A DNA stretch of 64,000 bases from Bartonella sp. ML69XJBT (GTDB lineage: Bacteria; Pseudomonadota; Alphaproteobacteria; Rhizobiales; Rhizobiaceae), in assembly GCF_028618515.1 (NCBI RefSeq), contig NZ_JAQITB010000009.1:18609-82608 (forward strand). Reading direction: 5' to 3'. A program made the position numbers and the translations under genes. How positions within the stretch are numbered: the stretch's first letter is position 1; each line of letters begins with the position of its first letter. A model generated the notes under the pieces. It was not told the origin of the DNA, did no database searches, and saw nothing but the letters and a program-made list of their open reading frames with translations. Shown here piece by piece: positions 1 through 9,080 of this stretch.

Positions 1-1
1 C

Positions 2-2461
2 TTTCGTATTACCCTTAACCCGGGTGCTGTCGTTACATTTGTTGCAGAACTTAACTCTGTAAATCTACCGCAAATCTATTTATGGCAACCTGAAACCTAT
101 AAGGATGCCATTAATTCTTATACGCTTTATCATGGTATTCTTCTTGGCATATCCGGTCTTTTAGCTCTTTTGTTAACTGTTCTTTTCGTTGTTCGTGGAA
201 CAGGACTTTTTCCCGCAACAGCGGCTGTTGCTTGGGCAGTACTTTTTTATATTGGCATCGACTTTAACTTTTTAAATAAATTCTTTGCCGTGACGCTCAC
301 AACGCAACCAATCTGGCGTGCTGCTACAGAAGTAGCACTTGCTGCTACACTCTTTATTTTTCTTTTTACCTATCTATGTCTTAACCGTTGGCACTATCAC
401 TTTAGTTATGGTGCGATTGTATGGACTATCGCTTTTTGTGGTCTTGGAGCATTTGCCATTTATGATCCAACCAGAGCAGCGGGTATCGCCCGCCTGTCAT
501 GTGGCCTCACCGCTGTGCTTGGTATCATTTTAATCAGCTATTTTTCACTCCGAAACTATGACCGCGCCATCATGCTTATCCCAACATGGCTGCTCATTAG
601 CTTTTGGTGTGTAGGAGCTTATGCCTGCATTGCAGGATATTTAAACAACGATATTATTCAGCCAGCACTTGCTGGAGGATTAGTGCTCATTGTACTTCTT
701 ATCAGCTTTACTGTCTTGCAACAAACTTTTTCCAATGATGCTTTCCATGAAGGAATATTTTCCGACCTTGAGCAACAAGTGCTTGCCGCAAAAGGAGCTG
801 GAAATATTATTTGGGATTGGAATGTTGAGCGTGATCGTATTGTCGTACACCCAAATATGACAACCCTTTTTGGAATTGAAACCCATAAACTCAATGGTCC
901 TATGCGTAATTGGATATCAGCCTTGCACCACGATGATCGTGAACGCTTTCAAGCTGTCTTGGATATTATTCTTAAAAATAAAAAAGGACGTATTGATCAA
1001 ATTTTTCGACTGTCTTCTGGTGGTGGCTATTACCATTGGTTTTCCCTTCGCGCACGCCCTGCTATGCAAAAAGATGGAAAAATTACACGTGTCATTGGGA
1101 CTATTGTCAATATTACCAACCACAAAAAAGCCGAAGAACGCTTATTGCATGATGCTATTCATGACAGCTTAACGGGACTGCCTAACCAACAAATTTTTTT
1201 CGACAGACTACAAAACTATACCTCTTTGGCTAAAGCAAATATCAAAATTAGACCAACCGTCTTTATGATTGACTTTGATAATTTCCGCCAAATTAATCGC
1301 AAATTAGGCATAGCGGTTGGTGACACTGTACTGCTTATCATAGCACGTCGTTTAAGCCGCCTTATTCATTTTCAAGATACTTTATCACGTCTTTCTGCAG
1401 ACCGTTTTGCAATCATTTTACTCAGTGAAACTGAGCCACAGAAAATTGCAGCCTTTGCGGATCATCTGCATAAAACAATCTCAGCACCTATTTCACTTAC
1501 GGAAAAACAAATAACGCTTTCAACATCAATTGGTTTGGTCACATGGAGTGAAAGTCGATCAACCGCTAAAGATATTTTAAATGATAGCGAACTGGCAATG
1601 ATTCATGCAAAACAAATGGGTGGTAATCATATTGAACCTTTTCGTCCCAATTTTCGCACACTAGGCATTGAATATAACACAATGGCGAAAGGTATTCATT
1701 ATGCCATAAAACGTGATGAAATAAAAATCCTCTATCATCCTATCCTTAATTTATCAGATGGACACATTATTGGTTTTGAAACAATTGTAGAATGGCATCA
1801 TCCCAATTATGGAACTCTCAATGTCTCTGATTTTATCAAGATTGTAGAAAATGAACAAATCGTTATGGATTTGGCACAATTTATCATTGATAATGTTGTT
1901 ATTGATCTTACCAATGTACAAGAAAAATTTTCTCAACAATCTTTCTTTATTTCCATCAATTTACCAAGCACGGAAATGGTTCATCCTCGCGTCATCAGTC
2001 AATTGCGCTCTGCTCTGCTTCGTCACCCCCTGAACAAAGGCGCTTTGATGATAGAAATATCCGAATTCGTTTTAAGAAAAAATCCTGAACAATCAGCTCA
2101 TTTTCTTGAACAAATTAAAGCTCTTGGAATGAATCTTGCACTCGACAATTTTGGAACAGGTTATTCATCACTTGCTTATCTTGTGCGTTATCCATTCGAC
2201 ATGGTGAAATTAGATCGTTCACTGATCTCAATCGATTCTGTTAAGAAGAAGCTTGTTCTCAAATCTATTATTAATATGGCAACTGATCTTAATTTGCAGA
2301 TCATCGCAGAAGGTGTTGAAAATGAAAAAGAAGCACTCTTCCTACGCCAAGAAGGTTGTAAATACGTTCAAAGCACACTGATTACTAAGCCAATTGCCAT
2401 CGAAGAATTAATTACTCTGGTGCAAAATCATTTCCCTTATACAATGAAACATGATGTATAG
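2..2461 (+). CDS. Membrane-anchored PAS-GGDEF-EAL protein (5' end outside window), probably catalytically weak
   Basis: The reading frame is open from base 2, so the true start lies upstream. The visible part starts with the end of an extracellular sensor and a run of about seven hydrophobic segments (roughly 125-740), as in 7TMR-DISM receptors. It continues with a PAS domain (IIWDWNVERD and following), a GGDEF-like domain and an EAL-like domain. The diguanylate cyclase signature is degenerate: SADRF (1394-1408) stands where GGDEF is expected. In the EAL domain the signature reads ETI (1778-1786). The DDFGTGYSS motif reads DNFGTGYSS (2144 onward), so one metal-ligand Asp is Asn. Other EAL landmarks remain (SINLP, EISE, the Lys of VKLDRS, AEGVEN). 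By family knowledge such proteins make or break cyclic di-GMP at the inner membrane. I infer a weak phosphodiesterase or a c-di-GMP-responsive scaffold. A convergent yqgE-like gene follows. Confidence 0.9.
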   Translation, partial: FRITLNPGAVVTFVAELNSVNLPQIYLWQPETYKDAINSYTLYHGILLGISGLLALLLTVLFVVRGTGLFPATAAVAWAVLFYIGIDFNFLNKFFAVTLTTQPIWRAATEVALAATLFIFLFTYLCLNRWHYHFSYGAIVWTIAFCGLGAFAIYDPTRAAGIARLSCGLTAVLGIILISYFSLRNYDRAIMLIPTWLLISFWCVGAYACIAGYLNNDIIQPALAGGLVLIVLLISFTVLQQTFSNDAFHEGIFSDLEQQVLAAKGAGNIIWDWNVERDRIVVHPNMTTLFGIETHKLNGPMRNWISALHHDDRERFQAVLDIILKNKKGRIDQIFRLSSGGGYYHWFSLRARPAMQKDGKITRVIGTIVNITNHKKAEERLLHDAIHDSLTGLPNQQIFFDRLQNYTSLAKANIKIRPTVFMIDFDNFRQINRKLGIAVGDTVLLIIARRLSRLIHFQDTLSRLSADRFAIILLSETEPQKIAAFADHLHKTISAPISLTEKQITLSTSIGLVTWSESRSTAKDILNDSELAMIHAKQMGGNHIEPFRPNFRTLGIEYNTMAKGIHYAIKRDEIKILYHPILNLSDGHIIGFETIVEWHHPNYGTLNVSDFIKIVENEQIVMDLAQFIIDNVVIDLTNVQEKFSQQSFFISINLPSTEMVHPRVISQLRSALLRHPLNKGALMIEISEFVLRKNPEQSAHFLEQIKALGMNLALDNFGTGYSSLAYLVRYPFDMVKLDRSLISIDSVKKKLVLKSIINMATDLNLQIIAEGVENEKEALFLRQEGCKYVQSTLITKPIAIEELITLVQNHFPYTMKHDV

Positions 2462-2500
2462 AACATTGTACAAATCAAAAAGTCAGGAAATAGTGGAATT

Positions 2501-3103
2501 TTATGCATGCCCCATTTCAGAAGCGAGATAGGCAGGGTTGATCCCCATGCGAACCAAGCTTTCATCATATTTACGGCTTAAATCGCTTTCAAAAAGAAAA
2601 CTAGGTGATGTGGGGCTTATCAGCCAACCATTTGTAGATATTTCTGCCTCAAGCTGTCCGGCTTTCCATCCTGCATATCCTAAGGCTATGAGTGCATGTT
2701 GAGGGCCTTTTTCACAACTGATCGCTTTTAATATATCAATGGTTGCAGTGAAGCAAATTTTATCTGCAATAGAAACAGTTTCTTCACAAGCATAATCATC
2801 AGAATGCAGGACAAAACCACGTGAAGGATCAACTGGTCCACCATAACGTACTGGAAACTTTTTTATTGGATCAGAAAGACATTTTTTTTGACCGCTGTTT
2901 ATAACTCCAAGGTGAAGCAAAAGCTCTGGAAAATCAATATGGTGCAATTGATTGAGAATAATTCCCATAGCACCGGCATCAGAATGTGCACAAACATAAA
3001 TAACAGAACGAATAAAGCGTTTGTCATTCATCCCAGGCATTGCTATGAGCAACTGTCCACCTAAAAAGCCATTACACTGCTTCATCAATCTGTTATTCTC
3101 CAT
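2501..3103 (-). CDS. YqgE/AlgH family protein (UPF0301)
   Basis: The 200-aa product matches the YqgE/AlgH family in length and in its landmarks. These are an N-terminal [13 protein letters not shown] segment, then [19 protein letters not shown], then [16 protein letters not shown], and a late [16 protein letters not shown] block. The family is widespread in proteobacteria. Its biochemical role is not settled; AlgH has been linked to alginate regulation in Pseudomonas. The start at 3103 is ATG, and an alternative ATG lies six codons inside. The gene converges with the EAL gene and is divergent from the DsbD-N-like gene, with about 50 bp between them that must hold both promoters. Confidence 0.9.
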   Translation of the reverse strand: MENNRLMKQCNGFLGGQLLIAMPGMNDKRFIRSVIYVCAHSDAGAMGIILNQLHHIDFPELLLHLGVINSGQKKCLSDPIKKFPVRYGGPVDPSRGFVLHSDDYACEETVSIADKICFTATIDILKAISCEKGPQHALIALGYAGWKAGQLEAEISTNGWLISPTSPSFLFESDLSRKYDESLVRMGINPAYLASEMGHA

Positions 3104-3156
3104 AGTTCACATGATAAGGTTCACTTTAGTTAGTACAATAGGAAAATAAAGCTCCA

Positions 3157-4008
3157 ATGAAAAAAATTCAAATATTTACGAATTTAAAAAATATTATCAT
3201 TCGCCTTTATAAAAAACTTTCCGTTACTTTAAGCTTAACATTCATAATTTTAGAACTATTTAACATACCCATCAGTGCTCAAATAGAACAAAATACATAT
3301 CTTTTTACAACATCTTGGTATGAATCGGAAGGTGGTCGTATCAGATTAGCTATGACTAAACCCTCTCATTCTGGAATAAGAGAGGGCTTTATCGAAATCG
3401 TTCTGAAACCAGGATGGAAAACGTACTGGCGTAATCCAGGTAATTCAGGCATAGCACCTTCTTTTTATTTTAACCAACAGGTGTCTTATGAAATTTTCTA
3501 CCCCACACCACAGCTTTATGAAACAGAAAATAACTGGTCATTAGGCTATAAAGATAAAGTGGTCTTGCCTTTCAGTATTTCTGGTGTAAAAAAAGACTTA
3601 AGTGGCATTTTAACTCTTGGATTATGTCATAAAATCTGTCTTCCGGTTACGGTCGACTTTGATTTTTCTCCATCTGTTCAAAAAAACATCCTCCTCCCTT
3701 TATCCCTCCTAAAACAGGCTCAAAATGCCTTACCTCTGACTACCCATCATGAATTTAAAATAAGTGCTGAAAAAAAAACAAATACTCTCCTCATCAAAAT
3801 ACAAAATAACAATAAAATCTCACCTTCTTCTCTCTTTTTAGATGGAGGCGAAATGCAAATTGGACCAGCAAAAAAAATTCGTGAGAACGCAGAATACACA
3901 CTCTTTAGTGCCCCTCTCTCTTTCATACCAGATAGCGAAAATCACACCATTTTTTATACAATTTCTTTTAAAGATCATGCTTTCAGTGGAACATTTATAC
4001 TCTTATAG
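3157..4008 (+). CDS. Periplasmic protein with a DsbD N-terminal-like domain
   Basis: The 283-aa product has a charged N-terminus, a hydrophobic stretch (about residues 20-40) and an Ala-Gln site that looks like a Sec signal peptide. The mature part contains KPGWKTYWRNPGNSG and, after it, LGLCHKICLPVTVDF with two cysteines four residues apart. That arrangement is typical of the DsbD N-terminal (DsbD-alpha-like) fold found as a stand-alone protein in Rhizobiales. In DsbD this domain passes electrons to periplasmic thiol proteins. A stand-alone copy here suggests a periplasmic thiol-redox or copper/cytochrome maturation role, but that is inference. No membrane transporter domain follows. Confidence 0.8.
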   Translation: MKKIQIFTNLKNIIIRLYKKLSVTLSLTFIILELFNIPISAQIEQNTYLFTTSWYESEGGRIRLAMTKPSHSGIREGFIEIVLKPGWKTYWRNPGNSGIAPSFYFNQQVSYEIFYPTPQLYETENNWSLGYKDKVVLPFSISGVKKDLSGILTLGLCHKICLPVTVDFDFSPSVQKNILLPLSLLKQAQNALPLTTHHEFKISAEKKTNTLLIKIQNNNKISPSSLFLDGGEMQIGPAKKIRENAEYTLFSAPLSFIPDSENHTIFYTISFKDHAFSGTFILL

Positions 4009-4069
4009 TCAACATATTGATTTACAATGATAATCAACATTTCTACAGCTTTCATGAAAAGCTCGCATA

Positions 4070-4340
4070 TTGTACGTTTTTCTCATTTTAAGCCTGCTCA
4101 TGATGAATCCATAAAATTATTCCATTGCATGTTACAGAAAGAAACAACATGTAGCTAAAAACCATTCAAGAAAAGAGTAAAAATATCTTTTATGAATCGC
4201 CTTCATGCAAGGACTGGCATAACATTTTGAACTAACAAAAAGAGTATGATGGTGCCCATAACATAAAGACAGTGATACCTCATGGTTTTTACGTTATAGT
4301 CTTCATGGGTAGCATTGTGAAATGCGTCTGAAAACATCGA
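4070..4340 (+). pseudogene. Decayed integrase 5' fragment, repeat copy I
   Basis: This stretch between two convergent genes aligns by eye with the start of the integrase pseudogene at 24583. The leader TTTTTCTCATTTTAAGCC matches the one near 24477. The start region near 4183-4230 parallels the MNRLNARAVATLGAG coding sequence, and ATGATGGTGCCCATAA near 4246 and the following ~70 bp parallel the KYNDGAGLLLHKRKDGG region. Stops and indels prevent translation. It is a remnant of the DUF4102 arm-binding domain of a tyrosine recombinase. Confidence 0.6.
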
Positions 4341-4404
4341 GATATATTTCTTATAGGAACTTACTTTTTCTACTTCATGATAAAAAAGAACAGCTTGCAA
4401 AAAA

Positions 4405-4872
4405 CTATTTTGGAAAATATCCGTTTTCACGATATTCAGTGATTGCTTTGCGAGCAAGTGCGTCTGCACGCTCATTGTCTGGATGACCAGCATGCCCTTT
4501 TACCCAATGCCATCTCACAGTATGATGAGAACAGATATCTTCTAGAGCTTGCCATAACTCCATATTTTTTACAGGACTTTTCGATGCCGTACGCCAATTA
4601 TTTTTTTTCCAACCTTCAAGCCATGTAGAGATACCATTGCGTAAATAAACCGAGTCTGTATAAAGATCGACTGAACAAGGCTCTTTAAGCGCTTTTAATG
4701 CATAAATCGCTGCCATCAGTTCCATTTGATTGTTGGTGGTGTGTGCTTCTCCACCATAAAGTTCACGTTCATGACCATTCCAGCGCAAAACTGCTCCCCA
4801 TCCTCCAACTCCAGGATTACCGGAACAAGCACCATCTGTATAAATTTCAACGATTTTTTGTTGATTTAACAT
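4405..4872 (-). CDS. rnhA: Ribonuclease HI
   Basis: This enzyme cleaves the RNA strand of RNA-DNA hybrids in the cytoplasm. The 155-aa product has the full catalytic set: Asp13 in YTDGACSGN, Glu51 in NQMELMAA, Asp73 in YTDSVY, His127 in KGHAGH and Asp137 in ERADALA. Its length matches the family. The frame also has a TTG at 4881 that would overlap the thrB stop. I prefer the ATG at 4872 because [14 protein letters not shown] fits the family start. It is the last gene of ispH-thrB-rnhA, the usual rhizobial order. Confidence 0.95.
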   Translation of the reverse strand: MLNQQKIVEIYTDGACSGNPGVGGWGAVLRWNGHERELYGGEAHTTNNQMELMAAIYALKALKEPCSVDLYTDSVYLRNGISTWLEGWKKNNWRTASKSPVKNMELWQALEDICSHHTVRWHWVKGHAGHPDNERADALARKAITEYRENGYFPK

Positions 4873-4877
4873 AGAAT

Positions 4878-5837
4878 TCAAAAACCTAATTCATTCAATG
4901 AACCTACACTACTAAAAAAACAAAGCTTGTGCCAATATTCCCGTGGATCTTTCTTAATAACAAGGCTCTCTGGCGGTGTATTAAACCAATCATAAAGGCG
5001 CGTGAGTAAAAAACGTAAAGATGCACCACGTGCCAACAAAATCATTGCATTCAATTCTAAAGAGAGTAATGGCCTTATTTTTTGATAATTTTCTAATAGC
5101 CTACGTGCTTTGGTAAGATTATAGGAATAATTTTGTTCAAAACACCAAGCGTTTAAGCATATAGCTAGATCATAAGCAAAAAAATCATTACAAGCAAAAT
5201 AGAAATCTATAATACCAGAAAGACGATGGTTCAAAAAAAATACGTTATCATTAAATAAATCAGCATGAATAATGCCAGTTGGTAAATTTGATGGCCAATT
5301 TTCTTGTAAAAAAAACAATTCCGTATTAATTTTTTGTCCAAACTCTCTTAACAACGCATCTTGGCTTGTTTGGCAATATTCCCATAATAATCTCCAATTC
5401 ATAATAGAAAGAGTATTTTTACGAGTGAGTGTAAAATCCTGCCCTGCTAAATGCAATTGCGCTAAACCAGTTCCCACTTCACCGCAGTGAAATACATTAG
5501 GTTGGCGAATCCATATTCCTTCGAGAAAAGTAATAATAGCGGCAGGGCGTCCTGCTAATTTACCAATTGTTGTCCCGTCATTTTGCATAACTGGTTGAGG
5601 ACAAGGAATACCATGCTGATTTAAATGCTGCATAAGACTGCAAAAAAAAGGCAAATCATTCTTTGAAATACGTTTTTCATATAGTGTTAGGATGAACCTG
5701 CCTTCTGTTGTATAGAGCATAAAATTAGAATTTTCGATTCCCTCCTCTATACCTTGATAGGATACAAGCGAACCTATCGAATAATGTGTCAAAAAAAACT
5801 TCAAATCATCTTGTTGAACGTCTGTATGAACCGCCAT
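4878..5837 (-). CDS. thrB: Homoserine kinase (APH-like type)
   Basis: The enzyme phosphorylates homoserine with ATP in threonine biosynthesis. The 319-aa protein is of the aminoglycoside-phosphotransferase-like ThrB type used by rhizobia, not the GHMP type. Visible motifs are the catalytic loop [14 protein letters not shown] with Asp and Asn, and the metal-binding [17 protein letters not shown] segment. The ATG overlaps the ispH stop by one base (TAATG), so translation is probably coupled. Threonine supply also depends on aspartate kinase (lysC near 53 kb). Confidence 0.93.
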   Translation of the reverse strand: MAVHTDVQQDDLKFFLTHYSIGSLVSYQGIEEGIENSNFMLYTTEGRFILTLYEKRISKNDLPFFCSLMQHLNQHGIPCPQPVMQNDGTTIGKLAGRPAAIITFLEGIWIRQPNVFHCGEVGTGLAQLHLAGQDFTLTRKNTLSIMNWRLLWEYCQTSQDALLREFGQKINTELFFLQENWPSNLPTGIIHADLFNDNVFFLNHRLSGIIDFYFACNDFFAYDLAICLNAWCFEQNYSYNLTKARRLLENYQKIRPLLSLELNAMILLARGASLRFLLTRLYDWFNTPPESLVIKKDPREYWHKLCFFSSVGSLNELGF

Positions 5838-6892
5838 TATTTTACTTTCGTTACAGGCATAGGTGTATCCTGATTTTCATTTTTTAGTGTTTCAACTCGA
5901 CCATTAACAAATGCCATATCTTGAGGTGTTAAAGTGATATCACGTAAATTGCGACTCACCAAAAATGTTTCTGTTTCTACTACTGTTTCTGCCAATTCTA
6001 TTGTAACATTATAACGCTCTCGAAAAGCAGAAATGATTTCATCAATAATAATTTCAGGAGCAGAAGCTCCAGCTGAGAGACTCACAACAGAAAGAGCTCT
6101 AAGGCGATCAAAATCAATTTCATCCGCACGCTGGACTAAAACAGATTGCCGCGCACCAAATCTCTCAGCGACCTCCACTAAACGTCGTGAATTAGAAGAA
6201 TTTGGTGCTCCAACAATCAAAAATAAATCGCTTCCCATTGCTGCTGCTTTCACAGCTTCTTGTCGATTCGTCGTTGCATAGCAAATTGATTCCGCCGCTG
6301 GAGCTTCTAATGTAGGAAAACGTCGCTGTAGTACATCAAGAATCTCTGCTGTATCTTCAACAGAAAGCGTTGTTTGCGTGACAAATCCTAATTTATTGGG
6401 CTCGTCTGGCTGATAATGTAAAGCATCTTCAACCGTTTCAATTAATGTCACAGCTCCTTTTTCCAACTGTCCCATTGTTCCAATCACCTCAGGATGACCA
6501 GAATGGCCAATCAATATAACATGCCGACCATGACGTTGATGCCGTATGGCTTGTTTGTGAACTTTAGAAACCAATGGACATGTTGCATCAAGATAAAACA
6601 AATTATAGCGACGTGCCTCTTCTAGTACAGATTTTGGCACACCATGAGCAGAAAATACAACAGGTTGATTGTGGTATTGTTCTGGAATCTCATCAAGTTC
6701 TTCAACAAAAACCGCCCCACGTTGCTGCAATCCTTCAACCACATAGCGGTTGTGCACAATTTCATGACGAACATACACTGGCGCACCATATTTTTTTAAT
6801 GCAAGCAGAACAATCTGAATGGCACGATCAACTCCCGCACAAAAACCACGGGGAGTACAAAGACGCATTGTTAAAGGAGGAAGTATAGACAT
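5837..6892 (-). CDS. ispH: 4-hydroxy-3-methylbut-2-enyl diphosphate reductase
   Basis: This is the last enzyme of the MEP isoprenoid pathway. It reduces HMBPP to IPP and DMAPP using a [4Fe-4S] cluster. Three cluster cysteines are visible at Cys18 (RGFCAGVDR), Cys105 (DATCPLVSK) and Cys204 (SICYATTNR). The conserved HEIVHN, SAHGVP, GHSGHPE, TQTTLS and SNSRRL blocks are in order. The product is 351 aa, slightly longer than E. coli IspH because of a C-terminal tail. An AAGGA-like ribosome-binding site precedes the ATG. It heads ispH-thrB-rnhA. Pathway partners dxs and ispE are elsewhere in this window. Confidence 0.96.
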   Translation of the reverse strand: MSILPPLTMRLCTPRGFCAGVDRAIQIVLLALKKYGAPVYVRHEIVHNRYVVEGLQQRGAVFVEELDEIPEQYHNQPVVFSAHGVPKSVLEEARRYNLFYLDATCPLVSKVHKQAIRHQRHGRHVILIGHSGHPEVIGTMGQLEKGAVTLIETVEDALHYQPDEPNKLGFVTQTTLSVEDTAEILDVLQRRFPTLEAPAAESICYATTNRQEAVKAAAMGSDLFLIVGAPNSSNSRRLVEVAERFGARQSVLVQRADEIDFDRLRALSVVSLSAGASAPEIIIDEIISAFRERYNVTIELAETVVETETFLVSRNLRDITLTPQDMAFVNGRVETLKNENQDTPMPVTKVK

Positions 6893-7082
6893 AAACTATC
6901 CTTAATATCTCTAACTTTTACTCTATGTTCGAATAAACCACCTTTATATACTATACAAACCATATAAAGAGGAAAATTGATAATACTGTCTTCCTCTATC
7001 ATGACGTGTACCCTATAGCCTATTCTCATAGAATTTGTTTTAAGACAAATCGCTTTTAAGTTTGCCCTTTCATTCCGCTGTA

Positions 7083-8018
7083 CTAAAAGGCAATAAAGCG
7101 CCATACAAGAGATTCAATTAAAAGAATTCCAAAGAGAGCAGCCAAATAAAATAACGAAAAGAAAAACACTTTTTTTGCCATTACAATGGTTGCGTCATAC
7201 GTATCAGATTTCCATAAACGATAAGCAAAATAAATAAAGATAATACTTAAAATTGTCGAAAAAATACCATAAAAAATTCCCGCAAGACCAGTGATATAAG
7301 GTCCCACTGCAGATATTGCCATAAGAATAGTATAAAATAAGATCTGTTTTTTTGTTGAATACACACCTCGTACATTAGGCATCATAGGAATGCCGGCTGC
7401 CTCATAATCAAGAGATGAAAAGAGAGAAAGAGACCAGAAGTGTGGCGGTGTCCACATAAAAATGATTAAAAATAACAAGAAACTGTTAAGACTCACAGTC
7501 CCTGTTGTCGCAGCCCATCCAATCATTGGCGGAAAAGCTCCAGAGGCACCACCAATAACAATATTTTGTGGCGTTATACGCTTTAGCCAAATCGTATAGA
7601 TAACAACATAAAAGAAAATTGTAAAAGCAAGAAAAAATGCTGCAAACCAATTAATAAAGATTCCCATCATCAATACAGAAAGCATAGAAAGAATCATGCC
7701 AAAAATAAACGCTCTCTTGGGGGTGATTTTACCCATAGGAATGGGACGATTTTTGGTACGTTCCATCACTGCATCAATGTCAGCATCATACCACATATTC
7801 AGTGCCCCTGCACTACCACCACCTACAGCAATACAAAAAATTGCTAAAAAACTATAAAATGGATGTATCGAAACAGGTGACACTACCAGTCCAACCAAAG
7901 CTGTAAAGACAACAAGCGACATAACCCGAGGTTTTAATAACGTGATATAATCACCAATACTGGATTTTGGCAGCATTGATTTACCAGCTACAGCCGATAA
8001 TTCTCTTGAAACAGACAT
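7083..8018 (-). CDS. ctaB: Protoheme IX farnesyltransferase (heme O synthase)
   Basis: This UbiA-superfamily membrane enzyme attaches a farnesyl group to heme b, giving heme O for terminal oxidases. The product has about nine hydrophobic segments. The prenyl-diphosphate-binding motif NMWYDADIDAVMERTKNRP is present (near residues 90-110), followed by a second loop ending SLDYEAAGIPMMPN. The ATG at 8018 gives about 311 aa; a TTG at 8027 is also in frame. In most Rhizobiales ctaB lies inside ctaC-ctaD-ctaB-ctaG-ctaE. Here none of those genes is adjacent, but ispH-thrB-rnhA still follow downstream in the usual order. Confidence 0.94.
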   Translation of the reverse strand: MSVSRELSAVAGKSMLPKSSIGDYITLLKPRVMSLVVFTALVGLVVSPVSIHPFYSFLAIFCIAVGGGSAGALNMWYDADIDAVMERTKNRPIPMGKITPKRAFIFGMILSMLSVLMMGIFINWFAAFFLAFTIFFYVVIYTIWLKRITPQNIVIGGASGAFPPMIGWAATTGTVSLNSFLLFLIIFMWTPPHFWSLSLFSSLDYEAAGIPMMPNVRGVYSTKKQILFYTILMAISAVGPYITGLAGIFYGIFSTILSIIFIYFAYRLWKSDTYDATIVMAKKVFFFSLFYLAALFGILLIESLVWRFIAF

Positions 8019-8027
8019 TCCGCTCAA

Positions 8028-8409
8028 CGACCTTTTTCATTTCTGTCATCCACAAACAAATACGTCTGGCATATGGGAATGACTCATTAATACCACAGCG
8101 TTTTAGAGAACATATTAGGATGTTTCTCCTACCTGCATCCTCTAAAAATAGATGGAAATATTTGCAAAAAATACATTTTTCAACATATATTATTTTTACA
8201 CTACAAGTGTATCATAAAAAGTACACCATACCAAATATCATAAAGCAAGGCTAAACACCCACCCTTCTGTGATATGCTGCTTTTTTTATTTTTGCCTTTA
8301 TTTCGTATATATAGATTAATATGTTTTCGTATATAATGGTTTTGTGTTATAATGCTATGATTGCGGTTTGAGAATTTATTTTTATACAAAGCTGTACAAT
8401 AAGGCTATA
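8028..8409. promoter_or_regulatory. Divergent intergenic region with direct repeats and TATAAT boxes before the IalB-like gene
   Basis: The spacer between divergent ctaB and the IalB-like gene is 380 bp. TTTCGTATATA occurs twice, at 8301-8311 and 8325-8335, 24 bp apart. Two TATAAT hexamers follow at 8332-8337 and 8348-8353, upstream of the GTG at 8410. I did not find a good -35 box at the right spacing. The repeats could be operator half-sites, but this is inference. Confidence 0.3.
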
Positions 8410-8973
8410 GTGGTGAGGGAGTTAGGGTTTTCTGTGGTACTTTTAAAATTACTAAAAAAAAATTTCTTTGTTAGTGCTGTTATTTGCACACTTTATAATG
8501 TGTCTCTCAATCATGCTACTGCACAAACATTTCATGTACAAAATGTCCCTGCCCCACAAACCTATGGTGCATGGACAAAAGTTTGTTCTTTGCCACCTGG
8601 CACACCTAATATGCAATGTGAAGTTGTACAAAATATACACACACAAAATCGTCAAGACATTACACTTCGTGTTACCTTTTACAAGCTCCCTAAAAATCAA
8701 GGAACTCTGATGCGTGTTTTTGTTCCAAGTCGCGTTGAGTTGCGCCCTGGTGTTGGACTTAAAATTGATGATAAAAATATGGGAAGATTAGAATATCGTC
8801 GGTGTCTTGGTGATAATTGTGTTGCTGAAGCTGTTCTCAAAGAAGATATCCTACAGCGCTTTTTTAAAGGTAAAACAGCAACCTATTTTATTTTCACAAC
8901 TCCTGAACAAGCAATTGGTGGGCTCGTTGATCTCAATGGTCTGAGTGATGCCTATGCAACTCTACCAACATAA
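8410..8973 (+). CDS. Invasion-associated locus B (IalB) family secreted protein
   Basis: After a signal-like segment (FFVSAVICTLYN...ATAQ) the mature protein shows the IalB family pattern: YGAWTKVC near the start, a second Cys in NMQCEVVQ, VELRPGVGLKID, then YRRCLGDNCVAEAVLKED. The four cysteines probably form two disulfides in the periplasm or outer membrane. In Bartonella IalB is associated with erythrocyte invasion. This is a family member, not necessarily IalB itself. The GTG at 8410 has AAGG five bases upstream; GTG 8413 and TTG 8368 are in-frame alternatives. tldD follows on the same strand after about 100 bp. Confidence 0.85.
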   Translation: MVRELGFSVVLLKLLKKNFFVSAVICTLYNVSLNHATAQTFHVQNVPAPQTYGAWTKVCSLPPGTPNMQCEVVQNIHTQNRQDITLRVTFYKLPKNQGTLMRVFVPSRVELRPGVGLKIDDKNMGRLEYRRCLGDNCVAEAVLKEDILQRFFKGKTATYFIFTTPEQAIGGLVDLNGLSDAYATLPT

Positions 8974-9080
8974 GAGAATCGGCGCACATCCAATGAATAA
9001 AACTTTATAGTACACTTCACTGCTTTTTAAATAAAATAAATGGAAACCTTCTCAGTGCCCATGAAAATAGGATAATTCTT

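Noticed and set aside
4203..4493. 96-codon minus-strand frame overlapping the rnhA 3' end
   Set aside because: Half of it lies over rnhA in another frame and the rest is antisense to integrase remnant copy I.
6871..7104. 77-codon minus-strand frame between ctaB and ispH
   Set aside because: It overlaps both neighbours' ends and shows no protein family features; the expected CtaF/CtaG-type products are not there.
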